Positions 1 to 11,129 of a DNA stretch of 64,000 nucleotides are shown here, in pieces. The position numbers and the translations under genes are program-made. The first letter of the stretch is position 1, and each line of letters begins with the position of its first letter. Below the pieces are notes generated by a model that was not told the DNA's origin, did no database searches, and saw only the letters and a program-made list of their open reading frames with translations. The stretch is from Distichodus sexfasciatus. Its lineage: Eukaryota; Chordata; Actinopteri; Characiformes; Distichodontidae. The DNA lies in the NCBI GenBank assembly GCA_032718565.1, contig JAVGVS010000045.1, forward strand, positions 2,378,168 through 2,442,167, written 5' to 3'.

Positions 1-111
1 TGGAGCTCAAATTTCAACGCTTTACTGCGCGGCTGCCGTTCTTCACAAAGCCACCGAATTTGATGTGATTCGAGGGATTAAAGGATTCTTCATATTATCT
101 ATATAATAATT

Positions 112-165
<54 letters not shown>

Positions 166-853
166 GGGTGTGTAATTATTAGATTGTTTTAGTAAGGGAA
201 ATAGTATTTAAGTCAAGTATTTCATTAAGCATAACAATAATCAGTCATGTATACAGACATTTTTAAAGCATTATTTTCTGTTTAAAAAAGACTCAGAGAC
301 TGTACCAAAATTAGACAGAAATGTGAGGTTTTACCCTCACTTTTGCAGAAATGACTGCATTAAACGAGTGTGCACTGTTGCCTGGTTTTCCCCAATTAAA
401 AAGAAAAGACAGAGAAAAGGGGTGGGGTGCGTAAACACAGGCACGGCTTCTCATCTTTGGCCAGACTCTGATCTCAGGAATGAACCTGAAGCACACAGGG
501 CAGGACAAGAAAGCGACTGCAGGGAGCGACTGGTATGTTTATGTCAGCAAGTCTCCTGAGACGACGGGCTTGAGATCTGAGAGCCCGAGCGAGTAGCATA
601 ACCGCCTCGCTGTTGTGAGACCGCTGACCGACTTCCTGAGTGTTAGGCTAAGATCTTTAAGCACATTCCTCCCTCTGTTCCTCCGCCGACCAAACGCTCC
701 TGTTGTTATTTTTTGTTTTCCAAGTCCACCTGCAGGGCGTGCTCCTTTAGGCCTGAATAAAAGGTGGCAGGAAATTGGCTTACTTAAGATGTTTGCTCAG
801 GGTTTTTGGCTGATATGTGTGTTTTTTTCTGATTTGATCTTTCCTCTCTCTAG
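1..853 (+). other. timp2: timp2 intron 1 (3' part)
   Basis: No coding exon seen. It holds a TA microsatellite near 114-160 and otherwise unique sequence leading to the exon 2 acceptor. Short reading frames at 311-938 lack codon bias or family similarity; the last only runs into exon 2. Confidence 0.7.
114..160. repeat. (TA)n microsatellite
   Basis: About 23 uninterrupted TA/AT dinucleotides. Confidence 0.95.
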
Positions 854-954
854 TCATCAAAGCCAGAGTGACTGGAGTACAAGAAGTGGTCACTGGCAAC
901 GACGCCTATGGCAATCCCATCAAGAGGATCCAGTATAACCTGAAACAGTTGAAG
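854..954 (+). CDS. timp2: timp2 exon 2
   Basis: 101 bp. A CTCTAG acceptor precedes 854 and AAG|GTGAGT follows at 954/955. It starts in phase 1 (Val codon split with exon 1) and encodes VIKARVTG...NDAYGNPIKRIQYN, the N-domain strand after the first disulphide region. Confidence 0.95.
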
Positions 955-3105
955 GTGAGTTCTTCTTTTGTTATTCTTTTATTAAAATGTGCATTTTTTT
1001 GGTAAGGAAATGAAAGGCTGGCTGGGGGACTTCCGCATCTGTTAAGCAAGACACTAACCAAGAAAAATGAAGCTGCAAAGTTGCAATTCTGCTCAATTTA
1101 GACTTTGTTTAAAAACTTGAACACATAGCCAGTGTTGCTTTCGTCCTCGTCACACTTGGAGATTGTACAATTCCAGATGAAACCTAAACAACTAAGGGTC
1201 GACCGACTGTAAGTCGCGCTGATTTGATTTGTCGGTATCGGTGTTTAATTTCGGCGATTACCGATATTAAACCATTACAAGGTGCACTACTGTGGCTACA
1301 CTGCCGTCTCTTCTCTCTGTGCCATATGCTCTCGACTTGCTGCTTCGTTTAATGTCCCGCCCACAACAGTCACTGATTGGCTATATGTCACATGAGATCT
1401 AGGTTCAGTGGAGAGCACGGTGAGCAGCTTTACTTCCTTCACCACAACCTGCTGCTGCTTAATTTAGAATACTAAGTTTCAAATTCAAGTTTCACAGTTT
1501 TATGATGTTACTAAAAGGTGTATTTAATATTATTTAAAACTTTTTTAAAGTTAAAGTATTTATAAACAATAAAGTTATTTAGATACAATTTTGTGTTGGT
1601 GTTTGTAAAATTCTTTCTTTCTTTTTTTTTGTTGCATATCGGTTCCAAATATCCCTTATTGGTCCTGTTAACTAGTAATAATCGGTATCGATATTGGCAC
1701 TGAAAAACGAATATCGGTTGATCTCTATAAACAACACCTGTCACATCATTTTGGGAAAAAAAAAACATATTTCTATGCTTGCAAATAATATTGCACATGT
1801 GATCTTAATCTGATCGAGTTAATCAATCGAGTTAAAAGTATAAACTGATAATTTTTTAAAACGTTAATGTTTAATATTCATTTCTGATTCTGATGATAAT
1901 TTTTTAAAAAAAATGATAACATTGGTTTTTGATTCAGTTGGTCATTTTTTCAGGGCGTTGGCAAATTCTTGAATTTTTCAGGACATGATTTTTAAAATCT
2001 TTAATAAAAGGTTTTTTGGGGTTTTTTCAAAAGTGAAAGTGCTTTTATTAAAATGATAAAATGCTCAAAAAACCTTTTAAGTCATTATTTACCATTTATT
2101 AAACTATATTCTCCTCCATTCCTTATCTCGTTTCTCCATTTAGATGTTCAAGGGTCCTGAGAGAGAGATCGATGCTATTTTCACTGGACCTACATCTGCT
2201 GTGTGTGGGGTTAAACTTAACAGCAATAGCAAAAAGGAGTACTTGATCACAGGTATTATTAAGGCTGGAACTCTGTTTTCATACTTTCTTCTACTCACAT
2301 TTCATAGCCGTGTCAAACTTGCTAGGTGTGCTTTCATCTCCTGTATCTCTGTTGCTCTCTGCAGGTAAACTCGAGTCCGATGGCAGTCTCCACGTGACCC
2401 TGTGTGATTTCATCGAGTCTTGGGACGCTCTGAGCATCACTCAGACGAAGGGCTTGGAATCCCGTTACGCCATGGGCTGCGACTGCAGGGTACGTTGTTG
2501 GAGCGTTACATGAATATTAGGAACGAGACACAATATTATATAGGGAGTGGTACGATGATGCATAATTACTCACTCAGTTACATAGTAAATACTGTAAAAA
2601 GTAAAAGGAAATCACGTTTGGGAGGATTGAAGAGACGTACATTCATTTTAATATGCTTTGAATGCTTACAGATGAAACATTTTATCGTTTATTTTGCAGT
2701 GCTTTATTATGAAATCTCAGTTGATTCGAAAATGGGAACTAGGCCTGAATTGCGAAATAGCTTTGTTGTCTCGCCTTTCCACACATGTAAATTTGGATCA
2801 TGTGCTAAGTGTACAATATCAGCCAGATACGTGTCCAGTGGTACAAAACATTGTCACTATCTTCATGATCAAGTGATGTATTCTCTTTTTCACCTGACTT
2901 TCCGTAGATTGTGCGTTGTGCCGCCGTCCCCTGTTCGGTCAGCGACCCGGTGGAGTGTCTATGGACGGACTGGATAATGGACAGCACGGTGCAGGGTCCT
3001 CAGGCTCAGCACTACACCTGCATAAAGAGGAATGATAACTCGTGCGCTTGGTACCGTGGGGCGGCTCCACCAAAGCGAGACTTCTTGGACATCGAGGAAC
3101 CGTAA
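854..3105 (+). CDS. timp2: TIMP2, metalloproteinase inhibitor 2 (exons 2-5; 5' end outside window)
   Basis: Secreted tissue inhibitor of metalloproteinases. The family blocks the active-site zinc of matrix metalloproteinases through its N-terminal Cys, and TIMP2 also helps activate pro-MMP2 at the cell surface. Four coding exons are visible: 854-954, 2144-2252, 2365-2489 and 2908-3105, all with GT-AG junctions and compatible phases (1, 0, 1, 0). They encode 9 of the 12 family cysteines: SAVCGV, TLCDF, GCDC, RCAAVPC, ECLW, YTCIKR and SCAWYRGAAPP. The sequence ends in FLDIEEP, closely like the human TIMP2 tail. Exon 1 (signal peptide and Cys-x-Cys) lies upstream of the window. Teleosts may have timp2a and timp2b; I cannot say which this is. 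Identity is recognised from the family sequence, so confidence is high. Confidence 0.96.
1193..1727 (+). mobile_element. hAT-like MITE in timp2 intron 2
   Basis: 535-bp element starting TAAGGGTCGACCGACTG and ending CGGTTGATCTCTA, i.e. imperfect terminal inverted repeats rich in TCGGTATCGG. It is flanked by an exact 8-bp direct repeat TAAACAAC at 1185-1192 and 1728-1735, the target duplication expected of hAT elements. No transposase coding is seen. Confidence 0.88.
2144..2252 (+). CDS. timp2: timp2 exon 3
   Basis: 109 bp between a TTTAG acceptor and ACAG|GTATTA. It starts exactly at MFKGPE and carries the conserved SAVCGV cysteine. It ends in phase 1 inside a Gly codon. Confidence 0.95.
2365..2489 (+). 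CDS. timp2: timp2 exon 4
   Basis: 125 bp after CTCTGCAG and before AGG|GTACGT. It completes the Gly codon, then encodes GKLESDG, HVTLCDFI and GCDCR, the end of the N-terminal inhibitory domain. Confidence 0.95.
2908..3105 (+). CDS. timp2: timp2 exon 5 (C-terminal domain and stop)
   Basis: Acceptor TCCGTAG. It encodes the C-terminal domain with five cysteines and the SCAWYRGAAPPKRDFLDIE motif; stop TAA at 3103-3105. The C-terminal domain is the part that contacts the MMP2 hemopexin domain (family knowledge). Confidence 0.95.
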   Translation: MVRCAAVPCSVSDPVECLWTDWIMDSTVQGPQAQHYTCIKRNDNSCAWYRGAAPPKRDFLDIEEP

Positions 3106-4110
3106 AAACCTGCAGGCTTCCATATTTCACCTTCCCCTTTAGAAAGGCACTGCTACGGACCCTTAAAGTAACACCACCCCCTTCCCCGCCCCTTATTCAG
3201 CAGCATTCTGTATGTTACAACACGGTGGCGGTGAAATAGGTTAACATGAAACAACTCTGTTTTTTTTAAGCACTTTGAGTCCCCAATAGCACCTAGTTGT
3301 ACCCTTGCTTTTTGTAGACTGTTTTTGTTTTACGTTTTAAGCTATGATCACCACTTGGTTTGAGAAATCGATGGGAGATTATCATCTTTGCATGGCAGCA
3401 TTGCTAATAAAATGGGCAAGGAATATGCATATGTAAGGATATTCTGACTAGATGGCGTTTAAATCCAAATAATTTCTTTCTCTTAATTACCGCTAATTGG
3501 ACTTATGGTTGCATGCTAGGAACATATAGTACAATATATGCAAACTGCATAACCTTTTTGCGTATTATAATTTATACAGATGTTTCTAATTTATGTCTAA
3601 ACTTTGCTCCGTTCTGGCTTTCGGGCCCATGGACAAGGCTTTCCCACCGCCGCATGCAACAATTATATGGTTCCATTTTGTAATGCTGCAAAATAATATT
3701 GCGAAGTGTTAAGAGATTTGGAGCAATGCTATTTTGTACATCAGTTTGCAAATTAGTATTCCGGTCCTTCATTGTCCTTAACAATGTATTCAAATGTGTA
3801 GAAAAGGCTGTGTAGACTGATGTCTAATAACAGTCATTTTGTATATCATGGTATCTTTTTTTTATGTCTGTGTTTCTGTACTGTATTTGCTTGTGTTTTG
3901 GGTTTTTTTTTTAGTCTTTTTTTCTCCATTTCATAAAATGCCTTTTCAGTATAATAATTGGGAAAAGAAGAAAATGTCAGATTTCCAGTGCTGGAACCAC
4001 TTGGGAAGACTTTCATAAGAGCTAACTTGTGCATGCCTTTCATAATCCTGTATTATTCATATTGGTGTAACGGTTCATATTCGTAAATAAAGGAGGAGAA
4101 AAGCACCTAT
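3106..4110 (+). other. timp2: timp2 3' UTR with two poly(A) signals
   Basis: Unique AT-rich sequence after the stop. AATAAA occurs at 3406-3411 and 4086-4091; the second is followed by a T/G-containing stretch and fits a distal cleavage site near 4.1 kb. Use of each signal is inferred. Confidence 0.6.
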
Positions 4111-4860
4111 TTTGTGTCGGACTATTGAGTATAACTTAAAATTAAAATGTAGTGCATATGTCTTGCTTGAGAAACTATTGTTTTATGATTGCTGTTATTC
4201 TAATAGGAATAGCCTAAATAGAGAATAACTTAAATGAACAAATCATTTAGAAGCCATTTATGCTGTTGTAAGATGGATCCCTGGAGGGGACATTGGACCT
4301 GTCATGCACATGGGCACAGAATAAATTAAACAGTCACTCGTTTAACATCCACAGCTGCAACATAAATTATGGCTGTTTAAATGTATGATGCATTGTCAAT
4401 ATTCAAACATACTTGCACTGATTAACTCATTACCCTTCTAACACAAAGCTGATGTGTTTACTGCCAGCATGACAGCTTTACTTTTGAACGTTTGAGGTAC
4501 ATCCAGAACTGTATATCGATAGATCGATAGACTGATAGATAGATTTCTCTTCATTTCAATCTATTAACTTATAAAATATGAAATTACTGTCTAAGGAACA
4601 AATCAGATGTTCAGATGTTCAGATGTTCCACTTTGATAACTACATAAGTGACAAATAAGGAATCTTGGGGCAAAATGACTGCAATGTCATTTTTTCAGTA
4701 TCGTGCATCCCTACTCCATAATGTACAACATCTGGACTGTTATATTTCGTGGAATTCATGCACGATATACTCATTTCTTCAGCCTTCCCTCCCGGGATCC
4801 GTACTGATGTTCTAACGGAATGTTCGTTTTGGCACGGACCGGTGGCCTGAAGCATGAATG
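4111..4860. other. timp2-usp36 intergenic region
   Basis: No gene seen. A short GATA-type repeat lies near 4516-4545 and a direct repeat of a GATGTTCA unit near 4605-4627. Otherwise unique sequence of about 0.8 kb separates the timp2 poly(A) site from the presumed usp36 promoter. Confidence 0.55.
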
Positions 4861-4869
4861 AAGTTAGTC

Positions 4870-5051
4870 GTCCCTGCTTTTTGATTGGTCTATATTTCCG
4901 GTGCGTCATTCCCGGCCACGCCCTCTCCGAGCATAGCAACCGTTCTCATGCAGCACGAGGAGAGCAGGAAGGCAACAACAGGAGTTAGTGACGCAAAAAA
5001 AGACCGAACGTGGCCAGATCGAATAAACGACGTCGAATGGTTTGCGAATAG
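4870..5051 (+). promoter_or_regulatory. usp36: Probable usp36 promoter and non-coding exon 1
   Basis: GC- and CpG-richer patch (GTGCGTCATTCCCGG, CCACGCCCTCTCC) followed by purine-rich sequence that ends in a good donor, ATAG|GTATGT at 5051/5052. USP36 in other vertebrates starts its ORF in exon 2, and the ATG exon here has an in-frame acceptor 9 nt before the start, so an upstream non-coding exon is required. That it is this one is inference; a cDNA would settle it. Confidence 0.5.
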
Positions 5052-6361
5052 GTATGTTCCATTATGTCTTGTGTTCACCGCGAACGTACTCGTTCGACGG
5101 AATAGCGCGTGTTTTTCGTTTTATTCCCGGAAAATGCTGTCGGTGGAAGGACGGTGATGTTGGCGATAATATTGCAGCAGTGTAAAGCGCAGCGCGTAGA
5201 TGTGGGCGTGTTCTAAACGGCATTTTTACTCCCTATGTAGGGCGCTAGGCACTTAGTAAAAATATGCGTTTTCACGCTTTAGATCGTGCACTTGACATGA
5301 AACGGGAAGTGTTATGCATTTGAAAGCCGTTTGTTAGTCAACGTAAAGCTTAAGGTGAAACGTCTCGTAATTCCACACACTTCTGTACTGCATAAGGCGT
5401 GACGATCCGGGTCCTAAGTAGTGCACTACCTAGTAAACAGGCAGCCATTTGTGGTGTACACCGCGTTTCATGTCCATGCTTGCCGTAGTAGGCCAGGGAC
5501 GTGTTGTGTCCCAAAATTCGTGTCCTCGTAAGCAGTGACACCCCGGTGACACACAACGACGATACAGTCACCAGCAATGCAATTAAAATACAGATGGCGT
5601 GGGCTTCATTTGAGCACCTGGCATCTTTGAGGCCAGGTTTTTGAATGCCATGTTGTTGAGCGTGATGCTAACGCTAGCTAGCCTCACCTGTGCACTCGTT
5701 CTTTAGCGAAACGGTTAAGCTGTTTGTTGCCTATTTTCGGGATATGTACTTACTCGTTTTCAGGGACCATAGGGGCATATAAACGACATTTTGACCCTCA
5801 GCTGCACTGGGATACCTTCACTTAATGGCTAACCTTAATGCTAGCTAGCTAGTTAGCTTAGCGCACGCTCATTAGACACGTTTTGCCCACGCCAGCAAAC
5901 ACGGCCGCACAATTTCAGACGCGATATGTACCCTTTTATCAGAAGACAGTACTCATAACATGTTTGCGTTTCAGTCAAATTTAGCACATCTAGAGCTGTG
6001 TGCTTCAATGTGCTTGACTTTGTGTATTGCTAGCATGTATTATTTCGCCATTTCATTCGCCTGGTATACCCAAGGGGCGAGCTAACGTTATGTTACTCGC
6101 TACCTGTAAGGTGCTGCGTCTAAAACGCGGTGTGCTCCTAGCCAGTGGAGATATATATTTATTTTGCTAAAAGAAACGGTTGAAACTAAATTCCGTGTCA
6201 GGGCCGGGTTGTATGGAGAATGTGGACGGCCTTAAAGAGTAAAACTACTGCCTGAAAACCTTTTGAACGGTTCTGACCCACGCTGCGGCTGTTCTTCGTG
6301 GTAGGTAGCGAGTTATCGTGACCTTTTGGTAGCAAAACGCCTAAGCTGTGCTCCCGTTGAA

Positions 6362-6363
6362 AA

Positions 6364-6396
<33 letters not shown>

Positions 6397-6487
6397 GTCT
6401 CTCTCTCATGTGTTTCCCTCCTTTTGCCATCTCTCTGTCTCTCTCTACATCCCCTGCCACCACCATTTCTCTCTCCATCCTTCTTTC

Positions 6488-6535
<48 letters not shown>

Positions 6536-6573
6536 ACCAACCAATATTTGTCATCTTTGTAATTCTCTCCCCC

Positions 6574-6625
<52 letters not shown>

Positions 6626-6968
6626 CCTACCTACCTGCCTACCTACCTATCTGTCTTTCTCCCTTCTTCTGTCGTCTCTCTCTTTATCCCCCCTCTATCC
6701 CTTTATCTGTCTGTCCTCTGATCTTAACCCCAGCCCATTTTTCTCCTTCTCTCTTCCTATCTCTCTCTTCCCATCTCTCCCCCCGCCTCGCTGTCTCTCT
6801 CTGTCTCTCACATATCAGTATACCCCTCACTTGTTATCTCTATTTCCCTGTTCCTTTACTGTCCCTCTCTATGTCACTCTCTCCTCTCCGGCTTTCTCTC
6901 TTCTTCCCTGTCTTTCTTTATTCCTCTCTCTCACTTTCTATATCTCTGTCCCATGCTACCCCCCCACC

Positions 6969-7020
<52 letters not shown>

Positions 7021-7240
7021 CACGTCCCAGTCTCTCCGCCATCATTATATTTCTCTCTCACACACTTCTATATCCCTCTCTCTCCACTATCTATTTCTAT
7101 ATCCCCCTCTCTCCACCATCTCTCGCTCTCATATTCATGTCCCTTTCTCTCTGCCATCTTTCTCAGGCTTTCCCTCCAGCCCTCCACCATCTCTCTCTCT
7201 GTGTCTCCCTTGACCTTTCTCTGTTTTTCTCCTTTGACAC
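6362..7240. repeat. Long polypyrimidine (CT)n / tetranucleotide tract
   Basis: About 880 bp almost purely C and T on this strand: several (CT)n blocks (for example near 6491-6531 and 6973-7016), plus (CTGT)n then (CTAT)n then (CTAC)n at 6573-6655. Confidence 0.97.
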
Positions 7241-7717
7241 CATTTTTTGCATGTGTATGTTAGACATAGTGTCTTTGGGGTTGCACTTGTTTATTCATGA
7301 GACAACAGTGCATGGCAGACAGGTGATTTCTCCTCTTATGTAATTCTCTGCATTGTCTTAGTGGCCTCACTCTTTGTGAAACTGGTTGTCAGACCATCAT
7401 AAAGTTTACGGCTCACTAAAAGTAGGTGCAATAAATTTGCCATCTTCATAATGCTGTGGCCAGAGGCAGAATTGATTTATCATTTAGAATTCATTTATCA
7501 GCTTGTTTATTTTTGGCGCTTTTTTTAGTGTAATTTTTGAATCTCTTCTTATTTTGATTCGGTTTGAGATTGCTTCACTGACGAGTATTATGCCAAGGTT
7601 TTGTTTGGGTAATGTGTGTTTATTTATTTTTAATTTTTTTTATTAATTACTATCACCTATACATGTTTTGACAACAAATTGGGATTCCCACTATGGAGTA
7701 TAACGCTCCTGTTAATT

Positions 7718-7915
7718 TATGTAAGTGTGTTTGTCATTGTAAACACGCCGTAGCACACAGAGCACCTCAACAGAATGTGAGCTTTGCATTTGACCCATCT
7801 GCGAAGGAGCAGTGGGCGGCTTTTTAGCAATGCATGGGGACAGTACCTTGCTCATGAGTACCTCAGTATCTCCTTTACTTTTCTGGGGCTTGAACCCCAG
7901 GGCCGTGATGTGAAA
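7718..7915 (-). mobile_element. tRNA-derived SINE fragment, family A
   Basis: Reverse-strand copy of the SINE seen fully at 21011 and 57841. Shared blocks: GAAGGAGCAGTGGGC, CTCATGAGTACCTCAGT and the degraded B-box TTGAACCCC. Confidence 0.8.
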
Positions 7916-8799
7916 CACAGGGCCGTGATATGAAAGTTACTGAAATGTATTTTGCTTCACTTATTGAGTTGTTGCACATATAAACGGACACCGACCTGAG
8001 GCTGTAAAGTATAAGATAATCGAAATTGCTTAATAGTTATCGTAAGAGAAGCCCCCATTGCATTTTCGCATTTTAAGTCATCACTGAGAGACTTGAATAA
8101 GATTGTCATAGCAGTGATTTCTATACCTGGACTCTCAGTCATCATAACCACACATTAACTCCAACCCTTTCAGCTTCTCTCTTTCTGTCGTAGGTCAGTT
8201 AATGTCTAGTCAACTTCTAGGGCCTTGCAGAAAAATAACGGAAAACACAAGTCCGCACATCGCAGCAGCTGTGCCATAAGAACACAGGGCCGATTACTCG
8301 CCTCTGTAACAGCGTGTGAAGGTTAGTCCGCCCTTGTGGGGTTTGATGCATGTGCAGTGGTCCTGCTGCTCGGCTCCTTGCACGTCAGCGCCACAGCTGA
8401 CGAGTAACGCTGCACACCGCACTTTTCTAGCACAGCTCACCCCCCTTGTCCCCCGGGGACTCGTCTTGAGAGCGCCTGTACTGGGGATAGAGTCAGAGCT
8501 GATATCAAATGCTGCGCGATGCACAACAGAGAAAGCCGTTAAGGCCACGACTGTAGACGGACCATTTGGCTGAAATCAAGCTCAAACCTATTTTATTATT
8601 AAAAAGCTGAAAGACTGAAGAAATTTGATACGTTTTCACGAAGATTCTGACATTCATGAGAGTTTTCATATTTGAGATTTGTTTTTAAGGAAGAATAGAA
8701 TCTACAAATGGTAACGCGCTCTCATACATAACTTTTATTGCATGCCTGCTTTGGTGTTAACATTTTAGTTTATTTCAAGGTGTCGCAAAATACACTGTT

Positions 8800-9434
8800 T
8801 ATTTTTCACTGTTTGAATCAGGGTTTGCAGTAGTCACCACAGCGCCATGTGGATGTAGGCATGTAGGATGTACTATGGCGCTATATTTGTGTCTTAATTT
8901 TGAGCGCAGTGGAACTTTCCTAAGCGAAATCTTGTGTCTACGCGCACGCAACTCTACCTACTCATGTGCTCGAAACAATCCGTGCTCTCGTGCTAAGATA
9001 AATGGAATGCCAATGGTGCCACAATTCATCTCAAAGGCACCTTACTAGAGTGCTGCAGAAAGTGCTGCCTTTACAGCCATTTTGCGGCATAAAAAGTGGA
9101 GTTTGACCACAACTTACTAGCCCACCGCGAAAGCAGCGTTTTTAATGGCGTCAAAAGCGCCCGCATATTAGAGCGGCAAAAAATGGCTTTTTAAAAACAA
9201 ATAAAACGGTCATTTTGCTAAAAATATAGGCGAATTGTGGCACCTTTGGCGTTCCATATGAGTATGCATAGTGTATCGAGCGTGTGTAGGCGGAGTTGAG
9301 TACGCACAGACAGGAGATTTTGCTTGCAAAAGTTGCACTGAATTTACAGAAGATGTACTGTATTGTGATATATATCGTTATTGGGAAATGACTTGTATCA
9401 GGATGTGAGTTTTTGATCGTATCGCACAGCCCTA
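8800..9434. mobile_element. Non-autonomous element, GCGATA family (host-repeat copy 1)
   Basis: Shares long stretches with 15907-17284 and 26693-27840 (CACCACAGCGCCATGTGGA, GCACCTTACTAGAGTGCTGC). The right end TCGCACAGCCCTA is the inverse of the TAGGGCTGTGCGAT terminus common in fish hAT-like MITEs. The left boundary is unclear. It supplies the empty target site for the element at 16383. Confidence 0.65.
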
Positions 9435-10659
9435 CCTTTTAGAAATTTCATATGTGGAAGACTAAGCTAAGATCATACAAATCTCTAACAAAAATGTTTG
9501 AATGTTTATTTTTGGCGTCTATTTTCAGAAAACGTTAGAAAGTGCTGGAAAATGTGGTGCAGCAAAGCCGTTTTCAATTTCTGGTATTCCCCTGTTTAAA
9601 TAAAGGCAAAATGCTTGCTTTAAACTGCGTAGCCCGTGTATAGGTTTGTTCCGTCTTGTGAGGAAAGAAACACACGTGAGCTCTTTGACCACCAGCTGAC
9701 TTATTGCGTAATGTAGGGACAGCTGCCAGGAGCCGACGTGCCGTAGTGTGTTTAGTTCTCAGGCGGCGTGCTGGTGTCAGCATAGAAACTTGACAGATGT
9801 CCAAAAGAACAATATTGGAGGATATCTTTAATGCCCAGAACTGCAAGATATGGTCAAAAATATAATCACGATATTTTTTACAGTGTTGATCGATCTTGAT
9901 ATTAATAATGGTATAGAATTTCATGTTCTTGTGGCACTTTATCTATGTTTCTAATTTACAGGTATTAAATATAGATGCTCATTGCATCTTACATTTTTTA
10001 TTAACGGTATCAAATAGGCAATATATATATAGAAAATGCTGGACGTACCACGGCTTCTTCCACTTGTGGTAAATGACTATATTGTTAATATCGAGTACAA
10101 ATCCTCACATTCATGTTTACTCCACCACTCCTTGTCTTCACCGAAATCACCTTGAACATGCTTTTTACTATTACATTGTGTTGTGTGATTTCGTGTGCCT
10201 TTTTGCGTCTCTTGTTCTGGAAGCGGAGGAAAGCAAGGGTGCAGAGACAGACAGGTTAATATCTCACGATTTCAGAGACATTCATTGGAAAATACAACCG
10301 ACTTGGAATGACTTGTTTCCGAAGAAAAACGGCACTGGTTCTGTTATACTGTGCACAAAAACAGAAGTAAATACGTAAACATGCATCACTGACATTCTTC
10401 TCGATGTAAATGCGCTGTGCTTGATTTCTCACCACTCGATGCGGACTCTCGTGATGTTAATCACAAAACTGCAGTTCAGTCACATCTTCCCCTTTAGTAC
10501 AGACAAAACTCATATTTTAGTGGATAAATAACAACCCGCATTCAACCCCCAATACAGCTGTTTACTTGATATTATTCCAGGCGCCCGTCCATTGCATTAT
10601 TGTGACGCAGCTCCGTGTCGCGGTGCAGGGAATTTTGGGAAATGTAGATCTCTCCCAGA

Positions 10660-10737
10660 AAGCGAAATATATATATAGCGATATATATTGTGTATCACGA
10701 TATAGCTTAAAAATATAGGCCATATCGCCCAGCCCTA
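10660..10737. mobile_element. MITE terminal fragment
   Basis: AT-rich stretch ending in CATATCGCCCAGCCCTA, the inverted GCGATA-type terminus. Similar to 14500-14613. The other end was not identified. Confidence 0.5.
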
Positions 10738-10876
10738 CAGCCAATAACAAAAATTTTCCGTTAATTGTAATTGAGATAAAATATTCAATTAATTGAGATA
10801 CTGATTTGAGGTCATAGCGCTTAGACGTAACTTGACTGACCGTGGCCTGTTTTTGGTTCGCTCGCAGTGATGCGCG

Positions 10877-11129
10877 ATGCCCATAGTGGATAAGCTGAAG
10901 GAGGCCCTGAAGCCAGGGCGCAAGGACTCGGGTGACGAGGGCGACCTCAACAAGCTGCTGGCTTCGTCCGCCAAGAAGGTCCTGCTCCAAAAAATCGAGT
11001 TTGAGCCAGCCAGCAAGGGCTTCAGCTATCAGCTGGACACCCTCAAGACCAAGTATGTAATCCTCAACCCCAAGATCGACGGGATTCAGGCTCAGCGCTC
11101 GGCAGAACCGGTCCCGACTAAACGGCAAG
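10877..11129 (+). CDS. usp36: usp36 first coding exon
   Basis: Residues 1-84. Acceptor GCTCGCAG at 10867. The start MPIVDKLKEALKPGRKDS is the conserved USP36 N-terminus, so this ATG is preferred over the ATG nine bases into the exon's leader (10870), which is out of frame. Donor CAAG|GTAGGT, phase 1. Confidence 0.96.

Larger units (their letters stand above)
5052..10867 (+). other. usp36: usp36 intron 1
   Basis: No coding exon seen. Holds a 0.9-kb pyrimidine tract, a SINE fragment and hAT-like repeat pieces. The rest, including 5052-6330, is unique sequence with nothing I can name. The longest reading frame here (6348-7343) only reads CT repeats. Confidence 0.7.

Noticed and set aside
6348..7343. 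331-residue open frame of Ser-Leu repeats (and overlapping frames)
   Set aside because: It simply translates the CT-repeat tract; no codon bias and no domain.
10562..11128. 188-residue frame on the minus strand
   Set aside because: Antisense shadow of the first usp36 coding exon plus MITE sequence; the plus-strand reading is a recognised protein.
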